NCBI GenBank assembly: GCA_030015575.1
Contig: JASDDO010000024.1
Coordinates: 216,214,996-216,278,995, forward strand
Source of the DNA: Agapanthus africanus
Taxonomy: Eukaryota > Streptophyta > Magnoliopsida > Asparagales > Amaryllidaceae
DNA length: 64,000 bases
Direction of reading: 5' to 3'
Positions 11,561 to 23,736 of the stretch are shown one piece after another. A program made the translations under genes and the position numbers. The notes beneath the pieces are model-generated. The model ran no database searches. It was not told the origin of the DNA and saw only the letters and a program-made list of their open reading frames with translations. Position 1 is the first letter of the stretch, and each line of letters begins with the position of its first letter.

Positions 11561-12127
11561 AAACAATAGAGCCCCCCCCCCCAATTGCTCTCTTGTTGGA
11601 TCTAAATGATCCCGTTAAGTCGATCTTAGTCTAAAATGAGACTAACGTATCCTTAACAAACGTTCAAGTTGATTTTAGTCTCAAATGAGGCTAACGTATC
11701 CTTAAACCCAAACCCCCAAACCCAAATTTAAGACAATACGGATTTGGACTAGTCCACGCCCTACGGGCGACAACATAACTTAGTCTCCGTATACATTCCA
11801 CGGGCAACCAAACACAAAACAAATATCCACGACACGAAGTGACCATCTGGAGAAGGAAAAAGTTGTTACACGCGATGCGGTAGCGTAATTAACTGCAAGG
11901 GCATGCGCCTGCAGGGAAGAGCGTCCTCACAATCAAAAACCCTTCAAGCGAGGGGGAATCTGACGAAGTCTGCTACATTGGACGCATCCGTTTAAACCTT
12001 CGATATACGGTGCCATAAATCAACTTGGCATTTTCGGAGAGGTGGACGGATAGCACCAATTAGCATCTGCCCCGAATCTCAGGCAAGACGCCTCCCGTCG
12101 CGCCGTCTTTCGGAGGGGAACAGATTC

Positions 12128-12146
12128 TAGCACGCCCGGTGGGACC
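12128..12146 (+). other. Primer-binding site of element B
   Basis: The sequence is TAGCACGCCCGGTGGGACC, one base from the D version TGGCACGCCCGGTGGGACC, 5 bases after the LTR end. The 5-base GATTC spacer is the same in A, B, D and X. Confidence 0.85.
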
Positions 12147-12271
12147 TTTTCCTCTTTCCGCACCACACTTCGTATGTCGTGTTCGCGAACGAATCGCGGT
12201 TTGCTATGGTTGCTTGTGGATTCGAGGTACTTAGATTTGGTGTCTTACTCCCTGCAGAAAATAGATGATCG

Positions 12272-14755
12272 ATGTCTTCAACCTGCACTAACTGCAACTC
12301 TCGCTCCATCCCATCCGAAGGAGTGACTTACGGGCCCGAAGCAGCCTCCATCTTCACTATACCGGTGGAACAGGTCACTCAGGCCACCACTGGATTGTTC
12401 TTCAGGACCATGCTCCCACCAACGAGCTTCACCATCCCAGTGCCCGTACCGGAAGTTTCAAAGAAGTCGGTCTTCGATCGACTTGCTACTACCACGGCCC
12501 CTCTCAATGGGTCGTCCAATTCCAACTCTTTAGTCTTCACCAGGCTGAGCTCGAGCTCCAAAGGGCCTACCAAGAAGCCCATAATACCTGAAGTGGCCAT
12601 CCCAGAGAAGATTGTCATCCCTGCTCCTAAAGTCGTCGAGGCGGCTTCTCCTGCAAGAGGGTCGGTCTTCACAAGGCTGACTGCTCCCAATCCCGCTCCC
12701 GCTCAGAAATCTGTGTTTGACCGGTTGGACACGGCTTCTCAACGGACGTCAGTCTTCAAGAGGCTGACACCGACAACAGTCCCTCACCTGAACAGGGGGC
12801 AAGATAAAGGCGTCGCTGAACCAATACCAACAACTTGTCACGCCTGACGACGCCACTGGCGCCGGATAAGGAAGACTGGGGGCAACTCCCTCTCTGGGCT
12901 AACTCCGCCAGCTCCAACGGTGGAAGTTAATGCTGCTGTTCCAACCGGGAACAGTTTTGAGCTGCTGAACAGGGTACGCAGAAATTCGCCAACTGCGGTG
13001 CTCAAAAGATCTCCTCCACCAGTAGATACCGTCATGGAAGCAAAACCAGAAGAGCCAGAGTAGTCTCCTCAATGACTGTCTTCCAGGATCTACAAGACTT
13101 GGCGACGAGTCCGAGAATCGGTGATTGATCCGAATTTCTCTCATCAGCATAAGAAGTCGAAAGGCCGGCAAGAAGAAAATCCCCCTGTCAAGCAACGGAA
13201 GACGACGACCACCTGGGTGCCCAAAGCAACGGCCCCCTCAACTTCGACGGCCCACAAGAGAAGAAGGCCGGAGAAAATCCCCACACCTGTGGCGAACATC
13301 AAAGGCAGTGAACCCAAACGCCCTAAGTCCGGGGGCATTGTGGTACACACCATCTACCTGGCGTCCGAGAAAGAGGACAGCCGTATATCCACAGGTCAGA
13401 TACCGCTTATGTGATCGGTGACTAAAGCTCAGCAGCAGCAGCAACAGAAGCTCCAAGAAATGATGACTGCGATGGCCGCACTCACTGGGCCAAAAGAGAT
13501 CCCAGAAGCATCCTCGGATCAACGCCAGGAGCAAGAAACCGACGTCGAATTCCTTCGCAGGATACTTGAAAAGAAGGACAAAGAGGCTGCGGAACAAACA
13601 GCCAATATAAATCGAATGGCCCTTCTGTTCCAAGATATGGTGGGTATGATGATCCAGCAGGATCCCCCGGCGGATGATCCTCCGATTGTCCTCGAAGATG
13701 ATAGAGGCGAAACGTCAAATCTACCTCCGGCTCTTTCAACAGCTAAAGAAGAAATGATCTCCAAAGCTGCCCTGAATGAATACATAGCTCAACAAATACG
13801 AGTTCACCAGGCAACTGAAGAAGCCGGCCAAGTTGTCAAAACGGGGCGACCATATCCAAGTTGGTATGATCAGATCAAATACCCGTCGGGCTACACAATC
13901 CCAAAATTCCATGTCTACAAGGGGACAGGCAATCCCCATCAACATGTGGCCCAGTTCAGGGCTCTTTGCGGCAACACTGGCGGTGACGATAAGCTCTTGG
14001 TTCGCCAATTCATCGACAGTTTATCAGAGACGGCGTTTGAGTGGTACTCTGAGCTTCCGAACGACTCCGTCAAAACTTTCGCTGAAATGGAGTTGTTGTT
14101 TACCCAGCATTTCGCAAGCGCCAGCGAACGAACCCCGATAATAGCTTTGATTAATGCAAGGGTGAAGCCGGGTGAAATTTGGGTCCAATACGCGATCTGA
14201 TGGCGGAACTTATGGTCAAAGTGCGAACAGCGCATCGAAGAAGCACCAGCGGTGGGCATGTTAGTGGGCACCCTAGACCCTCATGCAACTATTTCACAGT
14301 TCATGATGTTCTTCAATCCAACCACGTTCCAGGTTTTGATCGACAAGCTGGCCCAGATGGACCAGATGGGTCACAGACCGTCTCCCCCGAAACCGGAACC
14401 TCAGAACGACAAGGGTAAAGGGAAGGCGACCTTCGTTGCGAACGCTCAACAGCAACCCAGTGCTCCAAGACTGGCGGATCAATTGGAGGAGAGACGGTGT
14501 TATTACAATGAGAAAATGAAACGCCCTTACTCATTCCCGCAGGATAAAACGAAGAGGCTGTTCGAGCTGGCGGTACGCAACAGGCTTATCAACTTCCCAA
14601 ATCCAAGGCGACCCCCGCAACCCAGCGAGATGAATAACCCCAGTTACTGCCCTTTCAATCAAACGGTAAGCCATCCGATTGAGGATTGGTTTGTCTATAA
14701 AGGATGGATCGAAGATCAGTACCTTCGAGGCAAGTTTGCGATGTCCGAGAAGTAG
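12272..14755 (+). pseudogene. gag region of element B (fossil)
   Basis: It starts MSSTCTNCNSRS and then YGPEAAS and MLPPTSF, as in A and D. Five SVFxRL-like repeats follow at 12450-12770. The gag core is at about 13860-14380 (FEWYSELPND, KTFAEMELLFTQHFASAS). A module with RPYSFPQDKTKRLFELAVRN and a C-x2-H-type knuckle is at 14516-14755. Gag packages element RNA. Some pieces overlap in frame, but the region is broken several times. Confidence 0.85.
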
Positions 14756-14842
14756 AAGGTAAACCCACCACAACCGCACGCTCCTAAGAAGGCAGACACA
14801 CCGGGGGCAACTTGTTCTTTTATTGAAGAAGCTCCATGGCAG

Positions 14843-17800
14843 GTGGCTCTTTCGGCCAAGACTAAAAGGATGTTGAATGATCTCCAGACATGCCTGGCGA
14901 TCAGGTGGAAGAACCCGCTGGAACCTCAGATCATCGAAGGGATGCTGAAGCCACACCCAACTCCGAAGATTGGCAGTAATGGCCCAAGCACTCACACCCA
15001 GCCGTTAAAATCTTTAAAGAAAAACAAGAAGAAATCCAAGAAGCCCGTGAAGCCTGGTGACAAGCGCACGGATTTGCAGAAATAGATCGACGTGGTGGAA
15101 GAATATAATCAGAAAGCGCGGACCCCCATCACGCTCTAAGAGTTCCTCAGCCACGTCCTTGAGGACGAAAATGATGGGGAAGACTCGTTAGACGGATCTG
15201 AGGATTACGTAGTAAGTTTCCATGTGAGCTCTCATTCATCGCTAGACAATGAAGAAGCGCCCTGCACAGAAAGACTGGGGGCAGAGCCTGAGCCGGAACT
15301 TGTGTGGCCGTCAGACGAGATGATCGACGCCTTTCTGAATGAGATTCGTCTGAAAAGTAAAGCCGATCGGGAGCGTGAGATGGCCATATTAGAAGGAGCC
15401 AAACGCCTGCGACTAGACGAAAGAGTTGAGGCACTCCCGCCAAATCAAAATACATCCGATGCGGATAAAAAAAGATTCAAGTCGAGGAAAAGGTTTGCTA
15501 AAGCCATATCAATGGGGATGAAGCTGCTACCCTCCGAAGGAAACACTCCCGGTGAAGCAGAGATGCATCCTAGCTACTGCTCATATCATCGAAAGATTTC
15601 GCACCCTACTGAAGAATGCGACAATTTTAAAAGATGGTGGCAGCGGTATGTTGCTCACCGGCAACATGTTAAGCGGATGAAACGCAAGACTCATCGGGAG
15701 CGAAGAAGTACGACCGAGGAGCATAAAGGAATTACTGGCAATTGTCGCACGGTCAATGCAGGGGGATCGCAGGTTCTCACCTTCGGGAGAGACTCTGACG
15801 AAGAAATGACCCTCAGCCCTCTCTTCAAAGAATCCATCTCGGGAAAAGAGGAAGAACCGAAAGCCTGTGAAAACATTCAGCTGCGTAATCGCACGCTTCC
15901 AGAAAAGAATCTCGGACCCAAAACAGAAAAGATAAGGGAAAAGAAAAGGTCTATGAGGATATTGCCCTGAATGACCAAGTCATGAAAGAGCTGACTGCCA
16001 AAAACCCTCCAAAAAAGAACAAAGTGGACTACAACGTTCTGGCGCACTTGAGGAAATTGCCCTCTCAGCTCAGCATTCTCGACGCCCTCTTATTATCAAA
16101 AGAAGCGAGGGGTTCGTTAATCAAGGCGTTGCAAGAGCCCGAGCAATTCCAGGCCTTCCTCGCCGAAGAAAGGATGAAGGATGAACTGGAAGAAGTACAC
16201 ACAGCCGGTGTCACGTTCGGTGATGAGGACCTTCTCCTTGGGACGTGCGACCACAACCGTCCCCTCTATGTCTCAGGATACTACCATGATATATAGATAG
16301 GCAAAATCCTGGTCGACAATAGGTCTTCCGTCAATCTCCTCAACGTGGGAGTGTTGAAAGAAATCTGCATGAGCGTTCAACACCTCGCTCGATAAGATCA
16401 CCATCTCCGGGTTTGACTCCCAGTCATCACGGACCCTTGGGTCTGTAATACTGATGCTGCGCTTCGGCCTGCTTGTCACAGACATTAAATTTCATGTCAT
16501 TGACGCCAGGACATGCTACAACGCTTTACTCGGTCGTCCTTGGTTACACGAGTACAACATCATCCCTTCTATGCAATATCAGTGTATGAAGTATTTCAAG
16601 GATGGTCTTGAGTATACCGTGACAGGAGAGCTAAATCCATTCTCCGTGAATGAAGTCCGCAAGTACGAAGCTGCAAAATACTTCTTGCCAGATTTTGAGG
16701 ACACAGAGAGGTGTCACAAACCGGAGAACAAAGCTATCACCACCATTCCCGTCTTCGGGAGCGATACTGAAGAAGAGGAAGAGATAGTTTATTCAGGCCT
16801 ACCCCAGCACAACAAGCCAGGACCGTCCGCTCCTATGTTGATCTTCGGAAGCGACTCGGAAGATGAGGTTAATGCTGTGTTCTCCAGTCGGCCGTCAATA
16901 CCAGCATTCCCTGGTAATAATCAGAGTTTGCAAATTACCATGCTTCTGCGGGAGCACTACAAAGATCTCGACGCACTTGAAGCTTACAGTGTGCAAGACC
17001 TGCAGACATTTTACGTCCCTCCCAGGCGAAAAGGTGAAAAGGCGATCCTATTCTATCGGTCCACGGAAACAAGAGTGGAGAAAGAAATCTGGCACGACAC
17101 GGATTCTACACTCAACAGACTCCAGCTCATCCGTCTGCCTAGATATTACTCGGAAGGCTTGAGAAGGCTCTTGAAGCGCCAAGGGGTACCTTTACTATTC
17201 GACAAGCTCGGTTCTACAACAGGATTTGGGATGTCCCTGGGACTCAGCACAAGCTGCCCAACGGAAAAATGGAAACGCTTGGGCTTGGATATGTGAGATC
17301 CGGGAAACGGGAACGAGTCCATGGTAGCTATGCCATATATAACTTCGATGAAGAAGAGGACACCCTGTCAGAAAATGCCGACCCCGCACCAAGACTAAAT
17401 CCTCCAACCAAAATGTCGAGTCCGTCATTTGAAGAACGAATGGACAAGCTTATCAGGGAAGCGGGTCAGAAAGTTCGAGACGACCACAACCATGAAATGG
17501 CCATCTACGAGAAAGCCAGGACGCAACGCCTCCTTCAACAGGCTGCGAAAGATGAAAATGCTCCTCCCTGTCAACCTGTTGTGCAAAAGGCCCGACGCAG
17601 AGGCAGAAGCAAGTCTAAAAGCGAAAAAGGCATTCAACAACGACAAAGCGGGAACAAGAAGCCACGCAGTCGGGAATAGAGCAGTCCGGATTTGTCCCTG
17701 ATGAAGAAGATGAGTCGAGCATACTCTTTTCCTCAAGAAAAGACAAAGAAGATACTTGACCTCGCTGTAAAACATCAAATGATTACACTTCCGGAGTCCA

Positions 17801-20135
17801 AGCACCCCGAACAAGCAGGCGAAGTCTCACACCCAAACTATTGCTCTTATCACAGGGTAATAGGGCACCCTCTCGAAGATTGTTTCACATTCAAGAATTG
17901 GGTCGAAGATCAGTATCAGCTCGGCAAGTTCGCTCTGTCTAACAGCTGGAGGGTAACGCCGCCACAGAAGCATGAGCCCAAAGCCACGAGAGTAGAACCA
18001 GATCTGCATCGGTCTTCGAAGCGAACTCGTACTTGTCGTATGATAACGATATCAAAAGAAGAGACCGAGGATATGGATGACCTTCTCTGGTGCTTCGAAA
18101 ATGATAATAACGAGATGATTACAGAATTCCCGCCGGCGTCGAAAGAGCTGGAAGATGGAATCCATACCACTGCAGATGAGCTCAAGAAAATTGAGCTGGG
18201 GACGACAAGCGACCCGCGGCCGACATTCGTCAGCGAGCTGCTGTCTGAAGAAAAGGTGGTTGCGCTAAAAGACGTGCTCATGCAGCATAGAGACTGCTTC
18301 GCATGGAACTATTCCGAAATGCCAGGATTAGACCCAGAGATTGCTGTTCACAAACTAGCCATATCCCCGGACGTTAAGCCAATCAAACAAGCACCGAGAA
18401 GAATGCGGCTTGAGCTTGAGGTGAGCATTAACGCTGAGGACAAAAAGCTAATTGACTCCGGCTTCATCCAAGAGGTTCAATACCCTGATTGGATCGCCAA
18501 CATCATCCCAGTGATGAAGAAGAATGGGACAGTGCGCATATGTGTGGACCTTCGGGATCTCAATAAAGCCTGTCCGAAGGACGACTTCCCAGTATAAGTC
18601 ACCGAGCTGATGATAGATAACACGTCCACTCACAAGGTTTTCTCATTCATGGATGGCTCATCAGGATACAATCAGATAAAGATGCATCCCGAAGACCAGA
18701 AGCACACCGCTTTCCGGACCCCTTTGGGTATATTCTTCTACAAGGTTATGCCCTTCGGTCTAAAGAACGCCGGTGCCACCTATCAAAGGGCCATGACAAA
18801 GATCTTCGATGACCTTATACACGAAATCGTCGAATGCTATATCGACGACCTTGTGGTTAAGAGCAAAATATACGAGGAGCATTTAGAGCATCTGAAGACC
18901 GTATTTCAACGCCTTCGGCAATACAACCTGAAGATGCGTCCTCAAGACATCAGCTCATGAAACGAGCTCTGTCTTTCGCTTTCATCAATTATACTCTGTG
19001 CAAGAGGTCGTTTGATTCTCTATGGTTGAGATGCCTGGGACCTGATGAAATGAAAAGAGTCGTTCAGGAAGTTCACGACGGACTCTGCGGTTCTCACCAA
19101 GCGGGCCCGTAGATGAAGTTGAAGATTAAACGAATGGGCTACTATTGGCCCACGATGATTCAGGACTGCCTCGAATATGCGAAGCAATGCCACTCATGCC
19201 AAATTCATGGGGACTTTATCCGTCAGCACCCAAATCCTCTACATCCAACAATGGTTAGCTGGCCATTCGAAATGTGGGGGACTGACGTAACCGGTCCCAT
19301 TGAACCGTCATCGTCCAGAGGACATCGTTTTATCTTGGCGACGACTGACTACTTCTCCAAATGGGCAGAAGCAATACGTCCGAAGGAAGTAAAAACAGAA
19401 AATATCCTCCATTTCTTCAAAACGCACGTCATTTATCTGTTTGGAACTCCACGACGGATCATCTCCGATAACGGGCCAGCCTACAGTAGCTACAAGATCA
19501 GCCGCTTCGCGCAACAACACAACATAGACTGGAGATATTCCTCAGTTTATAATCCCCGAGCTAACAGTCTAGCTGAGGCTTTCATCAAGACCTTGACGAA
19601 GATCGTGAAGAAGACGGTGTCCCGAAATAAGAAGGACTGACACGAGAGACTGCAAGAAGCTCTCTGGGCGTATCGAACTACGTTCAAAACGGCCGCGAAC
19701 ACAACGCCATACGCGTTGGTATTCGGTACGGAAGCAGTACTCCCCCTCGAGATAGAGTTACCCTCTCTACGAGTGGCAATCCACTACGAGCTGACGGACG
19801 AAGAAAATGCTCACCTTCGGCTTGAAGAGCTTGATGCCCTTGATGAAACCCGCCTCAGAGCGCAACAAAATCTGGAGGCTTATAAAGCAAAGATGACGCG
19901 CTCATTCGAAAGATTGACCAGGCCGAGGACATTCCGCCAAGGTGAACTCGTGCTAGTGGTCAAAAGACCTATGATCCCCAATCGCGCCAAGCGGGGAAAA
20001 TTTGAGCCGAACTATGAAGGCCCGTACATCACAGACAAGATCTACCAGGGTGGAGCTTATCTACTCATAGACATGCATGGTGAAAGACCTTTCAGGCCAA
20101 TAAATGGTCGCTTCCTGAAGAAATACTACGCCTAA
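14843..20135 (+). pseudogene. gag C-terminal and pol region of element B (fossil)
   Basis: Parts in order: lysine-rich linker about 15000-15080; second knuckle about 15560-15640; acidic FGxDSDEE motif about 15780; protease region about 16300-16560 (ALLGRPWLHEYN); two more acidic motifs 16755-16870; third knuckle module 17692-17960; reverse transcriptase 18300-18950 with KNGTVRICVDLRDLNKACPK, FMDGSSGYNQI and the catalytic YIDD; and integrase 19113-20135 with an H2C2-like start (CHSCQIHGD), a TDYFSKWAEA core and a C-terminal domain. These enzymes copy RNA to DNA and insert it. The region is clearly broken. Confidence 0.9.
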
Positions 20136-20224
20136 CGAGTCACGGCCTAGGTCAATGATAGATGACGATGACTATGTCTGCTCGCTATCTTCCTAAGCCT
20201 AAACTCTATAAGTAGTAACCGGCT

Positions 20225-20340
20225 TACTTTACAACGGAGCGAAATGTCCTTAAACTAACAACGGACCGAAATGTCCTTAAACTAACAACGGACCGAAACG
20301 TCCTTAAACTAACGATAGACCACTATGTCCTACAACTAGT
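20225..20340 (+). repeat. Short GTCCTTAAACTAAC repeats after pol of element B
   Basis: Three to four tandem units of about 28 bp (GGACCGAAATGTCCTTAAAC) follow the pol end. They belong to the same sequence family as the 72-bp array of the LTR. Confidence 0.8.
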
Positions 20341-20439
20341 TGTTGACTGAGATGTCGATAAACTATGATGGATTGCGGTATCCCGAAACCGATATAAAAA
20401 AAAGGGAATAAAAAAAAAATAAAATAAAAATAAAAACGG

Positions 20440-20697
20440 TATGTCCATAAGCAAAATGGGCATGGATGAAAACCCGAAAGGGCTCCGTGAGTAAAAACAG
20501 CAGGGCTACCGGTGAGTGTTTGTGAAAACCTGAAAGGGCGCAACCTCGTTAGAAAAATAAAAGAATAAATAAAAAGGAAGAAGGTATGTCCATAAGCAAA
20601 ATGGGCACGGATGAAAACCCGAAAGGGCTCCGTGAGTAAAAACAACGGGGCTACCGGTGAGTGTTTGTGAAAACCTGAAAGGGCGCAACCTCGTTAA
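20440..20697 (+). repeat. Tandem duplication, about 142 bp period
   Basis: Two nearly identical copies begin at about 20440 and 20582 with GGTATGTCCATAAGCAAAAT and end with GGGCGCAACCTCGTTA. They contain the GAAAACCCGAAAGGG and GAAAACCTGAAAGGG pair. No gene is seen. Confidence 0.85.
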
Positions 20698-21240
20698 AAG
20701 ACGCTTACAGGATCCTCTCGACCTTGTAAGAAGAAACCATCTGCGTGAGATCCTTACGACTCACAAAGGAACAACACACTTAGGAATCCTCTCGATTCCT
20801 AAGGAGAAATTACATTTGCGAGATCCTCACGACTCGTAAGGAGAACTCTCTTATGAGACCCTCATGGCTCATAAGATTTGAAAGTCTTAAGTTATAGAGA
20901 CCTGAACCTGTTCTTAAGCAACCCCCACACAACCTTCGATATTGCCCTACAAGCGGCTCATACTGACCCTTGTATACAATCCACGGGCGCGAATAAACAT
21001 TTCCCCAGCAAAGTCCCACCCGTGACTAGGGATATGTCCATATGGTGAACAACCCTTATAAGTCCTCTTGACTTATAAGGAGAAAACCCTTTTGTAAGAT
21101 CTTTACGACTTACGGGGGAACATACACTTAGGAATCCTTACGATCCCTAAGGAGAAAACACACCTACGAGATCCTCACGACTTGTAGGGAGAAACACCTT
21201 TGTGAGACCCTTACGGCTCACGAAGTCAAAAGCCTTAGTC
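20698..21240 (+). repeat. Array of imperfect hairpins with a constant CCTCACG-type loop
   Basis: About 30-35 bp units recur, each an inverted repeat around a CCTCACG, CCTTACG or CCTCTCG loop. Examples are GAATCCTCTCGATTC at about 20785, TTATGAG..CTCATAA at 20849-20873 and TACGAG..TTGTA at about 21164. Arms differ between units while staying mostly complementary. A similar array is at 23320-23500. No gene is seen. Confidence 0.75.
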
Positions 21241-21287
21241 GAAAGAATCCTAACCCTGTTTACTAAGCCACCTTTGTTCGATATCGA

Positions 21288-21720
21288 CAAAGGCAAATGA
21301 TGATTCGCTCCTGGCAATATCCCAGTTGTAGCGATGCTGATGCCTAAAACGGTATCAAATTCCGAGTCATTTCATGGCAAATGATGATTCGCTCCTGGCC
21401 ATATTCCAGTTGTAGCGATACTGATGCTGAGATTCCAAGTTCTACACTCGCGATAAAAAATCAGCGAGCTAAAAATGCATATGAAATAGCCGAAATAATG
21501 AGGCAACTTGCAATAAAAAGCAGCAAGAAAAAATATATGCATGAAAAATAGCCGAAATGATTGGGCAACTCGCAATAAAAAGCATCGAGTAAAAATAAAA
21601 TAAATAGCCGAAATGATTGGGCACCGCGAAAAATATCCGAAATGATGGGGCAATCGCGACCTTCGCGATGTAAAAGCTGAGATGATAGAGCATCGCGAAA
21701 AAAGAAATAAAACAAAAAAT
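21288..21720 (+). repeat. Two repeat families in element B spacer
   Basis: A segment GGCAAATGATGATTCGCTCC with its following TTCCAGTTGTAGCGAT occurs twice (about 21292 and 21377). From 21440 to 21700 there are about five units of roughly 55-60 bp holding AAATAGCCGAAATGATTGGG. Any long reading frame here is a product of the repeats. Confidence 0.8.
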
Positions 21721-22011
21721 GAAATTTATGCCCTACAGGTGATATTACATCAATCCCTGTATACAATCCAGGGGCGCAAACAAAGAAGGAATCGCACTCC
21801 TCCTCTCCCAGGTTTCATCAAAAGAAGAAGCCTGGAGAGTCAATCCCAGGTTTCAACAAAGATCATCTCGACGTTCGTCTCATTGCAGCAGACATAATAT
21901 CAAGCAAAGCGGAACAGCGGCAATTCCTAGTTCTATGACTCGACGATGTACAGATGACCGAGAGTCAAATCCCAACTCCGTGAAATGCGGATACAATCAA
22001 CAAAATTCCAG

Positions 22012-22766
22012 GTCACGTGGAACGCGGATAACGTCACTCTTTGACCCCCATGGAAAACGTCCAGAGCGGAGCCTGGTCCTCGCAGAAAACTGCAGTGAAC
22101 CCGTGGGAAGCATCCAGAGCAAAATTCCTGGTCACGTGGAATGCGGATAACGTCACTCTCTGACCCCGTGGAAAACGTCCAGAGCGGAGCCTGGTCCTCG
22201 CAGAACACGGCAGTGAACCCGTGGGAGGCATCCAGAGCAAAATTCCTGGTCACGTGGAACATGGATAACGTCACTCTCTGAGCCCGTGGAAAACGTCCAG
22301 AGTGGAGCCTGGTCCTCGCAGAACACGGCAGTGAACCCGTGGGAAGCATCCAGAGCAAAATTCCTGGTCACGTAGAACGTGGATAACGTCAGTCTTTAAC
22401 CCCGTGGAAAACGTCCAGAGCGGATCCTGGTCCTCGCAGAGCACGGCAATAAACCCGTGTGAAGCATCCAGAGCGGGCCTAGTCCTCGCTGAACACGGCA
22501 GTGAACCCGTGTGAAGGATCTAGTGCAAAATTCCTAGTCACGTGGATTGTGGATAACGTCACTCTTCGACCCCGTGGAAAACGTCCAGAGCGGAGCCTAG
22601 TCCTCGCAGAATACGGCAGTGAACCCGTGGGAAGCATCCAGAGCAAAATTCCTGGTCACATGGAACGCGGATAACGTCACTCTTTGACCCCGCGGAAAAC
22701 GCCCAGAGCGGAGCCTGGTCCTCGCATAGCACGGCAGTGAACCCGTGTGAAGCATCCAGAGCAAAC
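22012..22766 (+). repeat. 118-bp tandem array in element B spacer
   Basis: Units begin with GTCACGTGGAACGCGGATAA at 22012, 22131, 22249, 22367, 22547 and 22665, so the period is 118-119 bp with one irregular step of 180 that includes a partial unit. Each unit has a CACGTG-type box, AACGTCCAGAGCGGAGCCTG and AGTGAACCCGTGGGAAGCAT. The minus-strand reading frames over it are repetitive and not believed. Confidence 0.9.
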
Positions 22767-23260
22767 ATCGGACTGTGGAGTCCTTAAAATCCACGGACTA
22801 TGATGTCCTTAACCTCGACCGTAATGTCTTAAAACTAACGATCAACCATGATGATTCTAGACTGATTTCACCTTAGTTCAAGGGTACATCTCTTCACTCC
22901 TTTGATATTTTTCGTTATAATTCCTCAACGTCTTCAAAGAGGTGACGGGTCCCAGTAACCACACATCGGACTGTGGAGTCCTTAAATCCATGGACTATGA
23001 TGTCCTTAATCTTGACTGTGATGTCTTAAAACTAACATTGGACTGTGATATCCTTAAATCCACGGACTATGATGTCCTTAACCTTGACCTTGATGTCTTA
23101 AAACTAACATCGGACTGTGGAGTCCTTAAATCCACGGACTATGACGTCCTTAACCTTGACCGTGATATCTTAAAACTAGCATTGGACTGTGGAGTCCTTA
23201 AACCCACGGACTATGATGTCCTTAACCTCGACCGTAATGTCTTTAAACTACGGTACCCTG
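22767..23260 (+). repeat. LTR-derived fragment inside element B
   Basis: This stretch holds GTTCAAGGGTACATCTCTTC, the GGTGACGGGTCCC block and 72-bp-type repeats, all otherwise found in the LTRs (compare 30740-31000). It lies between pol and the antisense gene, far from either LTR. The plus-strand frame at 22942-23304 is only the 24-residue repeat. Confidence 0.85.
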
Positions 23261-23289
23261 GAAAACATCCTAAAGCAACCCCTGACCCC

Positions 23290-23510
23290 GTGAGATACGG
23301 ATAAGGGCGACCACACCCAGCACTTGCGGGTCCTCACGACCTGTAGGGAAGAAAACTCTCTTGTGAGATCCTTACGACTCCCAAGGGAAAACCCGCTTAA
23401 GAATCCTCACGATTCTTAAGAAGAACTTACACCTACAGGATCCTCTCGACCTGTGGGGAGAAAAACTCTTTATGAGACCCTCACGGCTCATAAAGCTCAA
23501 AAGTCTCAGG
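23290..23510 (+). repeat. Second hairpin array with CCTCACG-type loops
   Basis: It has the same design as 20698-21240. Examples are TTAAGAATCCTCACGATTC and its TTAA close at 23395-23418, ACAGGATCCTCTCGACCTGT at 23435-23454, and TTATGAGACCCTCACGGCTC at 23469-23488. Confidence 0.75.
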
Positions 23511-23736
23511 AGGCAGATCTTAACCCTGAATCCTAAGCCATCGCCGTCCTGCAAAGAGATCAAGATAGACTATCCGCAGAATACATTCAATAAAAAGGGA
23601 CAGACCATTGAGAAGAAAAATATGTCTTTTATTCATAAACCAAAATGGATACAAAGTACAATTCGTGAATGAACAAAAAATATATACTCTCATTCAGGAG
23701 TATATACAAAAGGAGAAAAAAAGGATATATAAGTCT

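Larger units (their letters stand above)
8976..12122 (+). repeat. 5' LTR of element B (3147 bp)
   Basis: It begins TGTTCCCTGATT and ends GGGGAACA. The first 500 bp carry paired CACGTG boxes. A TATA box is at about 9487. From 9640 to 10160 and from 10430 to 10620 it is packed with palindromes of the GAATTTAATTC and AGTGTTTAACACT type. From 10917 to 11560 there is a 72-bp tandem array. The last 500 bp (11620-12122) form a conserved block shared with A, D and, distantly, X. No gene is seen; reading frames across the tandem array are by-products of its 72-bp period. Confidence 0.95.

Noticed and set aside
10938-11609. 223-residue plus-strand frame with 24-residue repeats
   Set aside because: It is the 72-bp LTR tandem array, open only because 72 is a multiple of three; the same holds for frames at 22942-23304, 30864-31380 and 49891-50229.
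22012-22766. Possible CRISPR array
   Set aside because: Units are 118 bp head to tail with no unique spacers, and the context is a plant retroelement.
21933-22794. Overlapping minus-strand frames with SGCFPRVHC-like repeats
   Set aside because: They are translations of the 118-bp tandem array.
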